Assembly: GCF_005503365.1 (NCBI RefSeq)
Contig: NZ_SCML01000060.1
Location: forward strand, 1 to 38,279
DNA length: 38,279 bases
Source: Hydrogenophaga sp. 2FB
GTDB lineage: Bacteria; Pseudomonadota; Gammaproteobacteria; Burkholderiales; Burkholderiaceae_C
Direction: 5' to 3'
The notes under the pieces: model-generated
Database searches by the model: none
Told to the model about the DNA's origin: nothing
Seen by the model: only the letters and a program-made list of their open reading frames with translations
Position numbers and translations under genes: made by a program
Shown: positions 1-9,171 of the stretch, piece after piece
Layout: every line of letters starts with the position of its first letter
Numbering within the stretch: position 1 is the stretch's first letter

Positions 1-777
1 GGCTTGGGCGGGTGTGACACGCCCGGGCCTAGCGGCGGCCCTTTCACCGCGGATGGGCCCATTGTGCACCTGCCGGGCACTTAAGCCAAGTAAGCCAAAT
101 CATTTTGTTCGGCATTTATAAAAAGCGGATCACCAACTATTACTAGCAAGCCGCACTGGAAGGTCTGCATGAAGCCGGGAGGTCCTCGAAGCACCGGGCC
201 TCCCCATCACCTGCGTCGCGGGGCAGCATCTGGATTGATATGGTCGAGATTGCGCACCCGGCGGCTCAAGCTACCCACCGAGCGCCAAAAAACGCACAGG
301 CCACTGCCCGCGCCCAATTCACGTGGTGCGCTCTCAGCGCGCACTCGCGTCGGACTGAGCAGAAACGCGACCGCTGGCTACGCTACACCCCATGAGGTGC
401 TCGTACATCCAGCCCATTCATCAGAAACGGCATGCCAGCCGTCGACACCTGGGCACCCTTCGAAAGTGAGAGGTCCAAACGGGGCACGTGAGAGATGCAC
501 ACTTGGCACGCTGGTCATGGACTTCTTGCACGAGGTGCTGTAGTTCGACGCGCCATGCTATCTCGACGCCGAGCATCACATTGTCGGCAGCTACCGTGCA
601 CCCGTACGCATCCAAGATCAATCGCACAACATTTGCGCGTTCCATGAACGCCCCATATTCATTCGACAACAATTTGGGGAGCTTAGGTTAAGATTATTTG
701 CATAATCTCTACCTCAAATCGTGCAGCCTGAATCCGCGTCAGACACAGCCTCCAACCCCGCGACCAGGAAATCTCCA
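1..777. other. No convincing gene; left edge of window
   Basis: I find no coding region here that I can defend. Short open frames exist on both strands but have rare start codons, no ribosome site and no recognisable motif. The stretch from about 650 to 720 is AT-richer and lies just upstream of the gene at 778, so its promoter is probably there. The first 60 bases are very GC-rich. Confidence 0.4.
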
Positions 778-1476
778 ATGGCGACAAGCACTTACCCAGG
801 CCTGCCCGCCGACTTCAAGTCGCGCCTCAAGCCCAGCGCCGACCTGGTCGAGCGCCACGCCACCACCGCCAAGTACCACGGCGGGGTCTCTTTCAAGTCC
901 CAAGCCTCGGCCGCCAAGCGCACGGCGACGACGCTGCGCAAGACCGCAGACGAGCTGAAAGACACCGTGAGCGCGGCCGATCTTCAGGCCCTGCAGCGTG
1001 CCGCCCAGGTGCTTGATCGGCAGGCAGAAGATCTGGGCGTGTTCGCGCGCTGGGCCGATCAGTACAAGGCGTTCAGCGACCAGCGCCGGCTCGAGGAAGA
1101 CACGACGAGCGCCCGGGCGCTGGCCCAGGCACGTTGGGGCGATGACCGGGCGGCGCACCAGCTCGACCGACAACTCATGGAAGAGTGCGACAGCCTCATT
1201 GGCGGCGAAAAACTCGGGCTGTATGTGCTGAAAAACTACCCCCGTTTTGCCGGTGTGAAGCCGCAGAACTTCATGCTGAGCGGGTACCGGTCCACACGCC
1301 TGGATGGGGCCGATGAGCGCACCAACACGGCCCATCGCATCATTTCCATCGACGCTCGCAGCAGCCGCTACGAGCGCGCCAGTGGAGAGTTGATGGCCAT
1401 GATCGGGCGCGACATTTTTGATGCCTACGTCGCCTATCAACGGGCTGAGCGGGGCCGCGCCGAAAAAGGTGATTGA
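778..1476 (+). CDS. Hypothetical protein upstream of recombinase
   Basis: I do not recognise this 232-residue protein. It is rich in Arg, Ala and Asp, has no signal peptide or membrane segment, and residues about 15-90 are strongly helical with heptad-like leucine/alanine spacing, suggesting a coiled coil. I chose ATG 778 over a GTG at 721 because AGGAA lies seven bases upstream of it. It ends three bases before the recombinase start at 1480, so the two are almost certainly one operon. A role as accessory or DNA-binding partner of the recombinase is inference from position only. Confidence 0.6.
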   Translation: MATSTYPGLPADFKSRLKPSADLVERHATTAKYHGGVSFKSQASAAKRTATTLRKTADELKDTVSAADLQALQRAAQVLDRQAEDLGVFARWADQYKAFSDQRRLEEDTTSARALAQARWGDDRAAHQLDRQLMEECDSLIGGEKLGLYVLKNYPRFAGVKPQNFMLSGYRSTRLDGADERTNTAHRIISIDARSSRYERASGELMAMIGRDIFDAYVAYQRAERGRAEKGD

Positions 1477-1479
1477 AAA

Positions 1480-3369
1480 ATGAACCGCGTGCGCATCGGC
1501 CCCCATCACCTGGCGTACTTGCGCGCCGTCGCCGACGGCCTGGAGGTGCAGGCCTGCGCGCGCACCTACCTGGGCATCGAGGATCCGCGCGAGGCGCACA
1601 TCGCCCACAACGAGCTCAGCGCCCAGCTGCGCCTGGCGGCCAAACAAGCCGGCGAGCGCCACCACCGACTCATCGGCATTCGCATCCGCGAGAAGGCCCG
1701 CCAAGCGCCCAGCCAGGCCAAGCGCCCTACCCTGTCCGAGTTCATCGAAGCGCGCGACCTGGACGGCTGGAGCGAAGCCGAGCAGCTGGAGCTCTATGAG
1801 GCCGAGTACCCGCCGACGCCGCAAGCCTCAACCGCCCAGGCAACGCTGCAGCGGCGCGAGCGCAGCCGCCAGCGCGTGGTTGAAATCCTTCGCCGCCTGG
1901 AAGTTGACGGGCGCACCACCGCGCAGCCGCGCCCGACCGATGAAGTTGATGCCTGGTTTCCGGACCACCTGGCGCAGCGCCTGGTGCGCGCGGGCTACAT
2001 CAACTTGCAGCAGCTGGCCGATCGTGTGCGCCAGGGGGGTCAGTGGTACAGCGGCATCATGGCCGTGGGCCGCACGAAGGCAGTTCACATTGCACAGCAG
2101 CTCGAAGCCATCCTGCCGGGCAGCACGCGCCGGCGCTCGATGGGCTTTGCGGCGCCGACGCAGGCCTTGATCGGTTCGCTCGAAAGCCGGACGAAAGCGG
2201 TGATCGAACGACCCGAAAACCGAGCCCAAATCCGATCTGGTAGCCAACCTGAAAGCCCATCGGATAACGCCCTGGTCCCGCCCTCCTCCAGCTTGAACAC
2301 CGCCTGGCGCGAAGACAACATCGGCGCGATCCGCACCGACCCTCAAGCGCTGGCCATCTGGGCAGAGGCCTGCGCGGGCTCGCAAGCCACCCGCAAATCC
2401 TACCTTCGCGAGGGCCGCCGGCTGCTGCTGTGGCTGCAGATCGAGCGTGCGGGACGCCGCCTGTTGGACTTCAAACTCGACGACGCCCAGGCTTACCAGA
2501 CGTTTCTCGCGTACGTGCCAGAGGGATGGATTTCTCGCGCCAAGGCGTCCCCTGACCAAGAGGGCTGGACGCCATTTAAAGGCCAGCTCAGCGCCGCGAG
2601 CCAGCGGCAAGCGATGACGATCCTCGCCAGCTGGTTCGATTGGCTGTGCAACGCTGAGTACTTGCGTGCCAACCCGTGGAAGCTTGTGAAGAAGACCGGC
2701 CAAAGCACGGCGTCGGCCCAAGACAGCCGCGCCCTGGACACGAAAGCGATATCGCTCAAGGCCATGGGCGAGATCGGAGCCTTCATCGAGCGCCAGCCGC
2801 CCTCCCCTGCCCGCTCGCGTGCTCGGTTCGTGGTCGCTTTCTTGTCCACCACGGGTCTGCGAAGCGCCGAGCTGCTGGCCGCGAAGATTTCCGACATCCG
2901 GGTCGAGCCTGAAGGGGTTTTCTTGCGCGTGGTGGGCAAGGGAGGGAAAGCCCGCGACGTGATGCTGGTCGACGTGGCGCTCAACGTGCTGGACGACTAT
3001 TTGGCCAGCCGCGGCCTGGAGAGTCTTGATGTTGCGCCGGGCAACGCACCACTGCTGGCCAGCCTTGCAGACCCGATGAAGCCGGTGAGTTACCAGACTC
3101 TCTACAAGACCACCCGCACGTGGCTCGCTCGCGCGGTGGTCAGCCCCGCCCTGTCGGCAGCTGAGCAAAGCCGCCTGCAGGGCGCTTCGGCGCACTGGCT
3201 GCGCCATACTTTTGGGACGACCTCAGTGGCACTGGGCACACCTTACGATGTCGTACAACAGCAGCTCGGACACTCGCGCATCGATACCACGATGTCCATT
3301 TACAGCCGTGCGCCACTTCAGCGTCGGGCTGCAGAGCTACAGCGGGCATGGGCGAAGGTGGCTCAATAA
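1480..3369 (+). CDS. Tyrosine recombinase with long N-terminal domain
   Basis: This 629-residue protein is a phage-integrase-family tyrosine recombinase. The N-terminal 210 residues resemble the DUF3701 'phage integrase' extension, including a helical repeat (LAQRLVRAGYINLQQLAD) followed by a helix-hairpin-like GRTKAVHI. A core-binding SAM-like domain covers roughly 280-420 and the catalytic domain roughly 440-620. Catalytic residues are visible: Arg461 in TTGLRSAEL, His572 and Arg575 in HWLRHTF, His598 in LGHSRIDTT, and Tyr608 in SIYSR. All are present, so the enzyme should be active. AAGGTG lies nine bases before the ATG. It could resolve plasmid multimers or mobilise a segment; its target site is not identified. 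Two palindromes and the parAB operon follow it convergently. Confidence 0.88.
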   Translation: MNRVRIGPHHLAYLRAVADGLEVQACARTYLGIEDPREAHIAHNELSAQLRLAAKQAGERHHRLIGIRIREKARQAPSQAKRPTLSEFIEARDLDGWSEAEQLELYEAEYPPTPQASTAQATLQRRERSRQRVVEILRRLEVDGRTTAQPRPTDEVDAWFPDHLAQRLVRAGYINLQQLADRVRQGGQWYSGIMAVGRTKAVHIAQQLEAILPGSTRRRSMGFAAPTQALIGSLESRTKAVIERPENRAQIRSGSQPESPSDNALVPPSSSLNTAWREDNIGAIRTDPQALAIWAEACAGSQATRKSYLREGRRLLLWLQIERAGRRLLDFKLDDAQAYQTFLAYVPEGWISRAKASPDQEGWTPFKGQLSAASQRQAMTILASWFDWLCNAEYLRANPWKLVKKTGQSTASAQDSRALDTKAISLKAMGEIGAFIERQPPSPARSRARFVVAFLSTTGLRSAELLAAKISDIRVEPEGVFLRVVGKGGKARDVMLVDVALNVLDDYLASRGLESLDVAPGNAPLLASLADPMKPVSYQTLYKTTRTWLARAVVSPALSAAEQSRLQGASAHWLRHTFGTTSVALGTPYDVVQQQLGHSRIDTTMSIYSRAPLQRRAAELQRAWAKVAQ

Positions 3370-3398
3370 CAGCCCCCAAAAGGTCAAGTCGCAGCCCT

Positions 3399-3421
3399 GG
3401 GTGATGTACGGTACATCACCC
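3399..3421. promoter_or_regulatory. Candidate parS palindrome 1
   Basis: A perfect palindrome with 11-base arms around a single central G, core GTGATGTACGGTACATCAC. The same 19-base core recurs at 3513-3531 with the centre base complemented, so both copies are one sequence type on opposite strands. Position at the 3' end of parB and the odd-length palindrome with a central S resemble partition-complex sites such as the KorB operator. Function is inferred. Confidence 0.55.
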
Positions 3422-3502
3422 TCTTCCCTGCACGCCCCTAATGTCAAAAGTGGGCGGCAAGGGCAAATCAACACGTGGAAGCCCAACCTGTAGGGGGAAG
3501 AA

Positions 3503-3541
3503 AAAAAAGGGGGTGATGTACCGTACATCACCCCCTTTTTT
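3503..3541. terminator. Bidirectional terminator containing second parS-like palindrome
   Basis: Arms of 19 bases pair perfectly around a central C: A6-G5-TGATGTAC on the left and GTACATC-AC5-T6 on the right. Each strand therefore yields a GC-rich stem followed by at least six U, the signature of a Rho-independent terminator in both directions. It sits between the end of the recombinase (+) and the stop codon of parB (-), whose TGA overlaps the last bases. The stem also contains the same 19-base palindrome as the site at 3399-3421, so it may serve as both terminator and ParB site. Confidence 0.75.
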
Positions 3542-4557
3542 CATCCCAAGAGTTGTGCGATTAACTCTCGGATTTGATCGACCTTCCCAGGTGTGAGACC
3601 CGACTTGGGGATCTCAAAAATGTGCGCACTTTGGGTGCTGCGCAGGGTCGCAGTGACCCCATTTTTCCCAACGATGTTCTGAGTAGACTCGTCTTTTCCC
3701 TTTCCGGGTGCAGACACCTTCCCAGACAGAATGACGAACACGGACTCATCGCTAGGCCTTCTCTCACGAGAAACGACTTCCTTCGCAGCCTCCACCACTT
3801 CTTCGCCGTTCTTGTCGTACGCCGCTTTCAGGGGGGAAACCCAACGGTACTGAATGGCGAGCGGACTGGAGAAAGCGCACAGAACCTCTGTGGGAAGTGA
3901 TGCAAGCGCAACAGCCTTAGAGACGTTTCCCTGGTCCACCCCTAGATCTTCCGCGAGCTTGCGTTGCGAGGGATACAAGCCGCTATCGAGGGCTCTCTTG
4001 TACATCAACCCTTGCTCATACGGTTTGAGATCAGCGCGTAGGCGGTTCTCGCGGTCCATCTCAGTGAACAACCGACGGTCGTCCATAACCTCGATCACTG
4101 CCAACACATCCACCCCAAGTTCCAGACAAGCGCGATGACGCCGGTGACCGAAGACCACCTCGAACTGCTCGGCCTTCCCACTAACTGGCCGCACCTTGAT
4201 CGGTTGAACGTTACCCCCTGCTTCCTGGATCTCCTTCTTGAGCGCATCAAACTCCGCCCCAGAAAAGCTCTCGTTCAGCCGGTTGGCATATGACGAATGG
4301 CCGATCGTTTTGGGATCCATCTTCCTGGCAGGCACAGCGCCTTGCCAGTTACCCAACGCCTTCTCAGCTTCTTCAGCCCGCGACGTAAGTTGGATGACAC
4401 GTTCATCCACCTCCATCATCGCTGCACTGAGTCCTCCTGGCCCTGTCTTCGTGGCGGCAAAGGGTTTATCACGCGCCGGGCGCTCAACCGGTGTTGCATT
4501 CTGCTGGTGGATAGCTTGCATAGCCCGCTGCGCGGGACTCAGTGCACGTTTATTCAT
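3541..4557 (-). CDS. parB: Plasmid partition protein ParB
   Basis: The 338-residue product is a ParB/Spo0J-family CTPase and centromere-binding protein that loads on parS and stimulates ParA. The N-terminal 60 residues include a basic stretch and a helical segment of the kind that contacts ParA. The ParB/Srx domain has the nucleotide-binding motif GHRRHR at about 137-142 and ENR at 170-172. A helix-turn-helix follows at about 197-217 (SQRKLAEDLGVDQGNVSKAV). The start codon overlaps the end of parA by eight bases, so translation is coupled. Two identical palindromes at its 3' end are the obvious candidate binding sites. The N-terminal half resembles P1-type ParB more than chromosomal Spo0J. 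Confidence 0.92.
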   Translation of the reverse strand: MNKRALSPAQRAMQAIHQQNATPVERPARDKPFAATKTGPGGLSAAMMEVDERVIQLTSRAEEAEKALGNWQGAVPARKMDPKTIGHSSYANRLNESFSGAEFDALKKEIQEAGGNVQPIKVRPVSGKAEQFEVVFGHRRHRACLELGVDVLAVIEVMDDRRLFTEMDRENRLRADLKPYEQGLMYKRALDSGLYPSQRKLAEDLGVDQGNVSKAVALASLPTEVLCAFSSPLAIQYRWVSPLKAAYDKNGEEVVEAAKEVVSRERRPSDESVFVILSGKVSAPGKGKDESTQNIVGKNGVTATLRSTQSAHIFEIPKSGLTPGKVDQIRELIAQLLG

Positions 4558-5791
4558 TAGTGGTCCCCACTTCCTTTTCCTTCGCCTGGAGTTCGGTCTC
4601 AGTCGATTTCACAATCTGCGCGCAATCAGCCCAGAAACCCTCAATCTGCGGTTCGATGAAATTGATCAGATCCTCGTACGCGTCGTGTGCGCGCTTCAAG
4701 GTCTTGGCCTGTACAGAAGCGGGATCAATGTCGTACACCGTGCCAAACGTGGCACTGGCGCTGGCCGCGATACTTGTTTTTGGGATTTCGATCGGCAACA
4801 CCTTCGGCCCGTACGCCGACATGATCCACTCCCTCACAGCCGCACTGGCCACGTCACCACGATCCACACGGGACAGCACCACATCAATGAAATGGAACTT
4901 CTTGTTGTCGGGATTTCGATCGAAAAGCGAAGTGCACGTCTCGGTAAACAAATTCCAGAACTGCGCACTCGAAGCAAAATCCAGCGAGCTTGGAGGAAGC
5001 GGCATCACAACACCGTTCGCGGCCATCAACGCATTGATCGTGATGTAAGAGAGGGAAGGGGGCGTGTCGATGATGATCACGTCATATTCGTCGCGCGCCT
5101 CATCCAATCCATTGTCCAACACGCGCCAGAAAGCAAAAGACCGGTCCTTCACCTGCTTAAGCGGCAACATGAACTCGGCTGAGAAGAGGAGGGGAGCGGC
5201 AGCCACCAGATCAATCCCATCCCAGTAGGTTTTCTGAATGCTGGGCATGATGCTTTCTGCCTCACCAGTGCATAGAGGCATGATCGTGTCTTCCTCTTCA
5301 ACTTCACTGGCAGGCAGTACCCCAAACAGGGTCGTCAACGAACCCTGAGGATCGCAATCGACGACCAGGACTTTGTGCCCGCGCAGGCTCAAACCTTGCG
5401 CGAGGACAGCCGCGGTTGTCGTCTTGGACACGCCGCCCTTGAAGTTGGCCACCGTGATGACTGCCGCAGTGGCCAACGCAGGGTCTCGAAGATACTCGGA
5501 GCGCAAGGCGCGGACCCACTCGCGCGCTTCCGCCAAGGTCCACTCCCGCCGCCCATTGCCTTCGCGGTCTCCTGCGGGCAGTTCTCCCTTCTTCACCAAA
5601 TACTGGAGTCGAGAGCGGTCGATACCGCATAGCTCACAAAGCTGCGCGCTGTTGAACACGGGTGGTTTCTTTCTTGCCTCAGGCGCCAGCATGAAAGATC
5701 GCACCTGGCTGATCACATTGCCGGCGTTCTCCGTGAGAGCCTCTAGCTCGGAAAGGCCGATTTCGGCCGGGGTAGGTTTGACCTTGCGCAT
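4550..5791 (-). CDS. parA: Plasmid partition ATPase ParA (type Ia)
   Basis: This 413-residue Walker-type ATPase moves plasmid copies over the nucleoid. It has an N-terminal HTH region at about 45-95 (FNSAQLCELCGIDRSRLQYL), marking a type Ia ParA that also represses its own operon. The deviant Walker A KGGVSKTTT is at 118-126, Walker A' VVDCDPQGSLT near 145, and Walker B DVIIIDTPPSLS further on. I chose ATG 5791 rather than one 18 codons upstream because GAGGA lies directly before it and homologs do not usually carry the Arg-rich extension. It is the first gene of the parAB operon and is divergent from repA across the origin region. Confidence 0.92.
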   Translation of the reverse strand: MRKVKPTPAEIGLSELEALTENAGNVISQVRSFMLAPEARKKPPVFNSAQLCELCGIDRSRLQYLVKKGELPAGDREGNGRREWTLAEAREWVRALRSEYLRDPALATAAVITVANFKGGVSKTTTAAVLAQGLSLRGHKVLVVDCDPQGSLTTLFGVLPASEVEEEDTIMPLCTGEAESIMPSIQKTYWDGIDLVAAAPLLFSAEFMLPLKQVKDRSFAFWRVLDNGLDEARDEYDVIIIDTPPSLSYITINALMAANGVVMPLPPSSLDFASSAQFWNLFTETCTSLFDRNPDNKKFHFIDVVLSRVDRGDVASAAVREWIMSAYGPKVLPIEIPKTSIAASASATFGTVYDIDPASVQAKTLKRAHDAYEDLINFIEPQIEGFWADCAQIVKSTETELQAKEKEVGTTNE

Positions 5792-5822
5792 GGGAGTTCC
5801 TCGCGACGCCGGGGTGCGCCGC

Positions 5823-5862
5823 ATTCTGCGAATTTTAGCGAACAACTGGAAAAATGCAGAAT
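5823..5862. promoter_or_regulatory. Possible parA operator inverted repeat
   Basis: ATTCTGC at 5823-5829 and GCAGAAT at 5856-5862 form an inverted repeat within 80 bases upstream of the parA start. A TAAAAT hexamer on the minus strand lies between them. Type Ia ParA proteins repress their own promoter through such repeats. The arms are only seven bases, so this is tentative. Confidence 0.3.
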
Positions 5863-6039
5863 TTCAAATCGGCTACGGCATCCCTGTGAAATACCGCCTT
5901 GCAGCAGAAAACCAAGCATTAGACCCACTTTGACAGGGATCCTCAGGCAGAAGACATTAGATCCCGCCAGCTAGAACTCAAAGGCTGCCCGCGTACAGCG
6001 GGTAGCTTGAAACTTTAAAGAAAGTCTTGAAAGAACTTG

Positions 6040-6398
6040 GGCATCTCAAAATATCGCATAACTCTTTGATTTATATAGTTATTTTCAGCATTGACGTACG
6101 TCAGAAACCGAAGATATGTACGACAAAAACCGAAAACGCGTACCCCTAAAACCGAAAATGCGTACCGGTGGAGCCATGTGCCTCACTTCGATTGCCGGAC
6201 TTGCAGTTTTGGGCCAAGCAGATGCAAAAATCTGATGTTCGTCTTTCGCCGTACGCCAATTGCGGGAGCAAAGCGTACGGCGAAAACCGAAGATGAGTGG
6301 ATTGCGGGCTTGTGGGAGAGCGGCAAGGTGTATGAATAGCTGAACCCAAGTACCGAAATCTGACTTCACGATGAAGACGTACGGCAAAAACCGAAGCT
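6040..6398 (+). repeat. Iteron-type replication origin
   Basis: Three contiguous direct repeats with an exact 22-base period start at 6094, 6116 and 6138, core GTACGNCAAAAACCGAA. The next period at 6160 keeps only GCGTAC. Further copies are an inverted one at 6235-6256 and direct ones at 6273-6294 and 6377-6398. The tract just left of the array, about 6040-6092, is AT-rich and is the likely melting region. Iterons beside a Rep_3-type initiator are the classic binding sites for replication start and copy control. I see no clear DnaA box next to them. Confidence 0.88.
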
Positions 6399-6413
6399 TG
6401 GCTGAGTGGGCAC

Positions 6414-6442
6414 TTGTGGATGCCGTACGGCCTACATATAAT
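6414..6442 (+). promoter_or_regulatory. repA promoter overlapped by CGTACG boxes
   Basis: TTGTGG at 6414-6419 and a perfect TATAAT at 6437-6442 are 17 bases apart. The palindrome CCGTACGG (6423-6430) lies inside the spacer and a second CCGTACG (6446-6452) lies at the expected transcription start. Both match the first half of the iterons, so Rep binding here should shut off its own promoter. An iteron ends 15 bases upstream of the -35. Confidence 0.75.
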
Positions 6443-6475
6443 TTTCCGTACGCATTTGACGCACCGAACACAGCC

Positions 6476-7759
6476 ATGCCGTCCGCCCAAGAGCTCATCT
6501 ACAAAAAATCGAATGACTTGATCGTGATGATTCCTTCAGTCAAGGAACTGTCCACGCTGTCACGCAAGATCTACACCATTCTTCTGTGGGAGACACAGAA
6601 CCAATGCAAGCGCATTGTTGAAAGCACAAGCCAGGAGCCGTCGGCCACTCACACCTTCGAGGCCCGCCTGGCCGACCTGTTGTCCTATGTCGATGAGGAC
6701 TACAAGGACTTTTACACGCGCGCCAAGAAGTGCTTCCACGAGATGCGCAGGACTGAGGTCGACTGGAAGCCGGTGGAGAAGGGCATCGAAGACGCCTGGG
6801 GCAACATGAGCCTGCTGAGCCAGGTCAAGATATTCAAGCGCAATAAAGAAGTTATTGCCCAGTGGGCGTTGCCGCCAGAGATCATGAGGCTCTTGATCAA
6901 CCATGGCCTGTACACGTTGATCGATCTCAAGCAAATCGTCAAGCTTAGATCGTATGCCGCCATCGCTCTCTACGAGATCTTTGCTCGCTACAAAACGGTG
7001 CCGGGCGGTTGTACTTCCGCTCACTCACCTGAATGGTGGACGACGGCCATATCGCACAAGCCAAATGCGGCGCGGCGCGACTGGCGAAAGGTCAAATACG
7101 AAACGATCACTCCTGCCTTGCAAGAAATCAGTGAACTGACGGACATCGAAGTCGAAAGGCCCGAAGAAAAGCGGGACGGGCCGCGCAACAGCGTGACCGA
7201 GGTGTACTTCCGAATCCGGCGCAAGGCCACGGCGACCGAGGTGGATCAGAGTCTGCCGCTGGAGCTGATCGAAAAAGCCGCCGCTCTCGATGTGCCTCTT
7301 TCAACGATCAAGTCCATTGCATCGGAGTACCACCAAGGAGGCAGAATCGCACTGGCTGCTTTGAACAGACTCGAGCACGTGACCCGTCGCGAGAACGCAA
7401 GCGAGATTCACAACCGAAGTGCCTGGTTGCGCACCGTCGCGAAAGACATGGCGAAACATGTACTGACAGTGCCGTCTCCGAAGACTCCTGCAGAACCTCC
7501 GATCGAACTTAAGCAAACAGCATCCGACGAGATCCGCGCGCTGATCGTGGCATTGCCGCGGGAAGAACAATTGGGGTTACTGGAGCGTGCCGTCGCGGTG
7601 ATGCGTTCTCGCGGCGTCATGTCCGCTCAGGCAACGCTGAAGTACAAGAACTTTGTGGACGCCAACGGCGCGTTGACGCCATTGTTCTTGAACTACATGG
7701 TCGAGATGTACAAGTCGGATCAACAACTGATCCAAGGCGAAACTGAGGTCGTGGAATAA
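6476..7759 (+). CDS. repA: Replication initiator protein (Rep_3 family)
   Basis: The 427-residue initiator resembles Rep_3-family proteins, which bind iterons through two winged-helix domains. The start region (LIYKKSNDLIVMI, then a helix like the first winged helix) and the segment around RSYAAIALYEIFARY are typical. A C-terminal extension of more than 100 residues makes it longer than classical Rep_3 proteins and recalls initiators of large Burkholderiales replicons. I chose ATG 6476 rather than 6371 because the -10 at 6437 and the last iteron fall between the two; the ribosome site is weak. dnaB follows after two bases, so both are cotranscribed. Confidence 0.85.
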   Translation: MPSAQELIYKKSNDLIVMIPSVKELSTLSRKIYTILLWETQNQCKRIVESTSQEPSATHTFEARLADLLSYVDEDYKDFYTRAKKCFHEMRRTEVDWKPVEKGIEDAWGNMSLLSQVKIFKRNKEVIAQWALPPEIMRLLINHGLYTLIDLKQIVKLRSYAAIALYEIFARYKTVPGGCTSAHSPEWWTTAISHKPNAARRDWRKVKYETITPALQEISELTDIEVERPEEKRDGPRNSVTEVYFRIRRKATATEVDQSLPLELIEKAAALDVPLSTIKSIASEYHQGGRIALAALNRLEHVTRRENASEIHNRSAWLRTVAKDMAKHVLTVPSPKTPAEPPIELKQTASDEIRALIVALPREEQLGLLERAVAVMRSRGVMSAQATLKYKNFVDANGALTPLFLNYMVEMYKSDQQLIQGETEVVE

Positions 7760-7761
7760 GC

Positions 7762-9171
7762 ATGAATATTCCATGGGACAACCTTAACGAATTCGAACCT
7801 GGTGCCTTGAATCAGGACCCGATGTCGGAGCGCGCCACCACAGCTCCTTACTCGCTGCAGGCCGAGCAGTCGATTCTTGGCGCGCTGCTCATGAACAACC
7901 GAACGCACGATCACATCGATGGTGTGCTCGACGAGCACGATTTTTACCGACACGAACATCGCATTGTGTTTGTGGCGCTTGTGGAATTGATCACTTCGGG
8001 CAGAGAGGGTGACGTCGTCACTGTGTATGAACACCTGGTTGCGAAAGGCCTCGCACAAGGCATTGGCGGCATCTCGTTCCTGAACACGCTCGCCCAGTAC
8101 GTTCCCAGCGTCGCCAACATTCGGCGCTACGCAGAAATCATTCGCGAGCAAGCTGTCCTGCGCAAGCTGTTGATTGCCAGTGCAGAGATCTCCGACTCGG
8201 TTTTCAACAGAGAAGGTCGCGAAGTCGAGGTCTTGATCGACGAGGCAGAACAGAAGATCTTTGGAATCGGAGAGGAGGGCGGTCGACGCGCCACCGGTCC
8301 CGTGGCGATGAGCAAGCTCATCATGAGCGTCATGGATCGCGTTCAGGCTCGGTCCGAAGCTCAAAGCGATGTGACAGGAATCGCAACGGGCTTCAGGGAT
8401 ATCGACCGCATGACCGCAGGCATGCAGGAAGGCGATTTGATCGTCATTGCTGCCCGCCCATCGATTGGCAAGACCGCCTTCGCGGTCAACATCGCTGAGC
8501 ACGTGGCCAGGATACAGAAACTGCCTGTCGTTATCTTCTCGCTTGAAATGGGCGCGAACCAGTTGGCCGATCGCCTGACCTGCTCCATGGGCCGGATCGA
8601 TGCGAGCCGCTTCCGCACGGGGAAACTAACGGATGACGATTGGCTTCGTTTCAGCGAGGCCGCGGAAGAGATGGCTCGGATGCCATTGCACATCGACGAA
8701 ACGGTGAGCATTACTCCCAGCTTGATCCGATCGAACTCACGTCGGTTGGCAAGAGAGCACGGCAAGTTGGGTCTGATCGTTATTGACTACCTGCAGCTCA
8801 TGAGTAGCAATGCCGGCGCTCATGCCGAAAACCGGGCTACAGAACTCGCGGACATCAGCCGAGGGTTGAAGATGCTAGCCAAGGAACTGCGCTGCCCGGT
8901 GATCGCCTTGTCTCAGCTCAATCGAAGTGTGGAGGCCCGGGTGGACAAAAGGCCGATGATGAGTGACATCCGAGAATCCGGGGCCATTGAGCAAGACGCG
9001 GACACCATCATGTTTCTCTACCGTGACGAGTACTACACCAAGGACGCTTGTGAAGAGCCAGGGGTGGCGGAAGTGATCATAGGTAAGCAGAGAAACGGTC
9101 CTACCGGCACGGTCAAACTGGCTTTTCTGAGTAGCCTTACGCGGTTTGAATCGCTTGCGCGCGGCACATAG
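7762..9171 (+). CDS. dnaB: Replicative DNA helicase DnaB
   Basis: A full-length 469-residue DnaB hexameric helicase that unwinds DNA at the fork. The N-terminal domain (about 28-130) starts with the family signature QAEQSILGALL. The RecA-like domain has Walker A in ARPSIGKTAF at about 231-240 (usually GRPSMGKT), FSLEM, the Walker B region LIVIDYLQLM, SQLNRSVE and the C-terminal DIRESGAIEQDAD motif. It begins two bases after repA, so Rep and helicase are made together. A plasmid-borne dnaB makes loading partly independent of the host helicase or supplies one matched to this Rep. I see no DnaC-like loader nearby. Confidence 0.95.
   Translation: MNIPWDNLNEFEPGALNQDPMSERATTAPYSLQAEQSILGALLMNNRTHDHIDGVLDEHDFYRHEHRIVFVALVELITSGREGDVVTVYEHLVAKGLAQGIGGISFLNTLAQYVPSVANIRRYAEIIREQAVLRKLLIASAEISDSVFNREGREVEVLIDEAEQKIFGIGEEGGRRATGPVAMSKLIMSVMDRVQARSEAQSDVTGIATGFRDIDRMTAGMQEGDLIVIAARPSIGKTAFAVNIAEHVARIQKLPVVIFSLEMGANQLADRLTCSMGRIDASRFRTGKLTDDDWLRFSEAAEEMARMPLHIDETVSITPSLIRSNSRRLAREHGKLGLIVIDYLQLMSSNAGAHAENRATELADISRGLKMLAKELRCPVIALSQLNRSVEARVDKRPMMSDIRESGAIEQDADTIMFLYRDEYYTKDACEEPGVAEVIIGKQRNGPTGTVKLAFLSSLTRFESLARGT

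Noticed and set aside
421..672. Minus-strand frame of 83 codons
   Set aside because: TTG start, no ribosome site and a C-terminal half of low coding quality; no motif.
739..1824. Long minus-strand open frame (361 codons), and a similar one at 1828-3207
   Set aside because: Both are mirror frames of GC-rich genes on the plus strand that have good ribosome sites and, at 1480, clear recombinase motifs.
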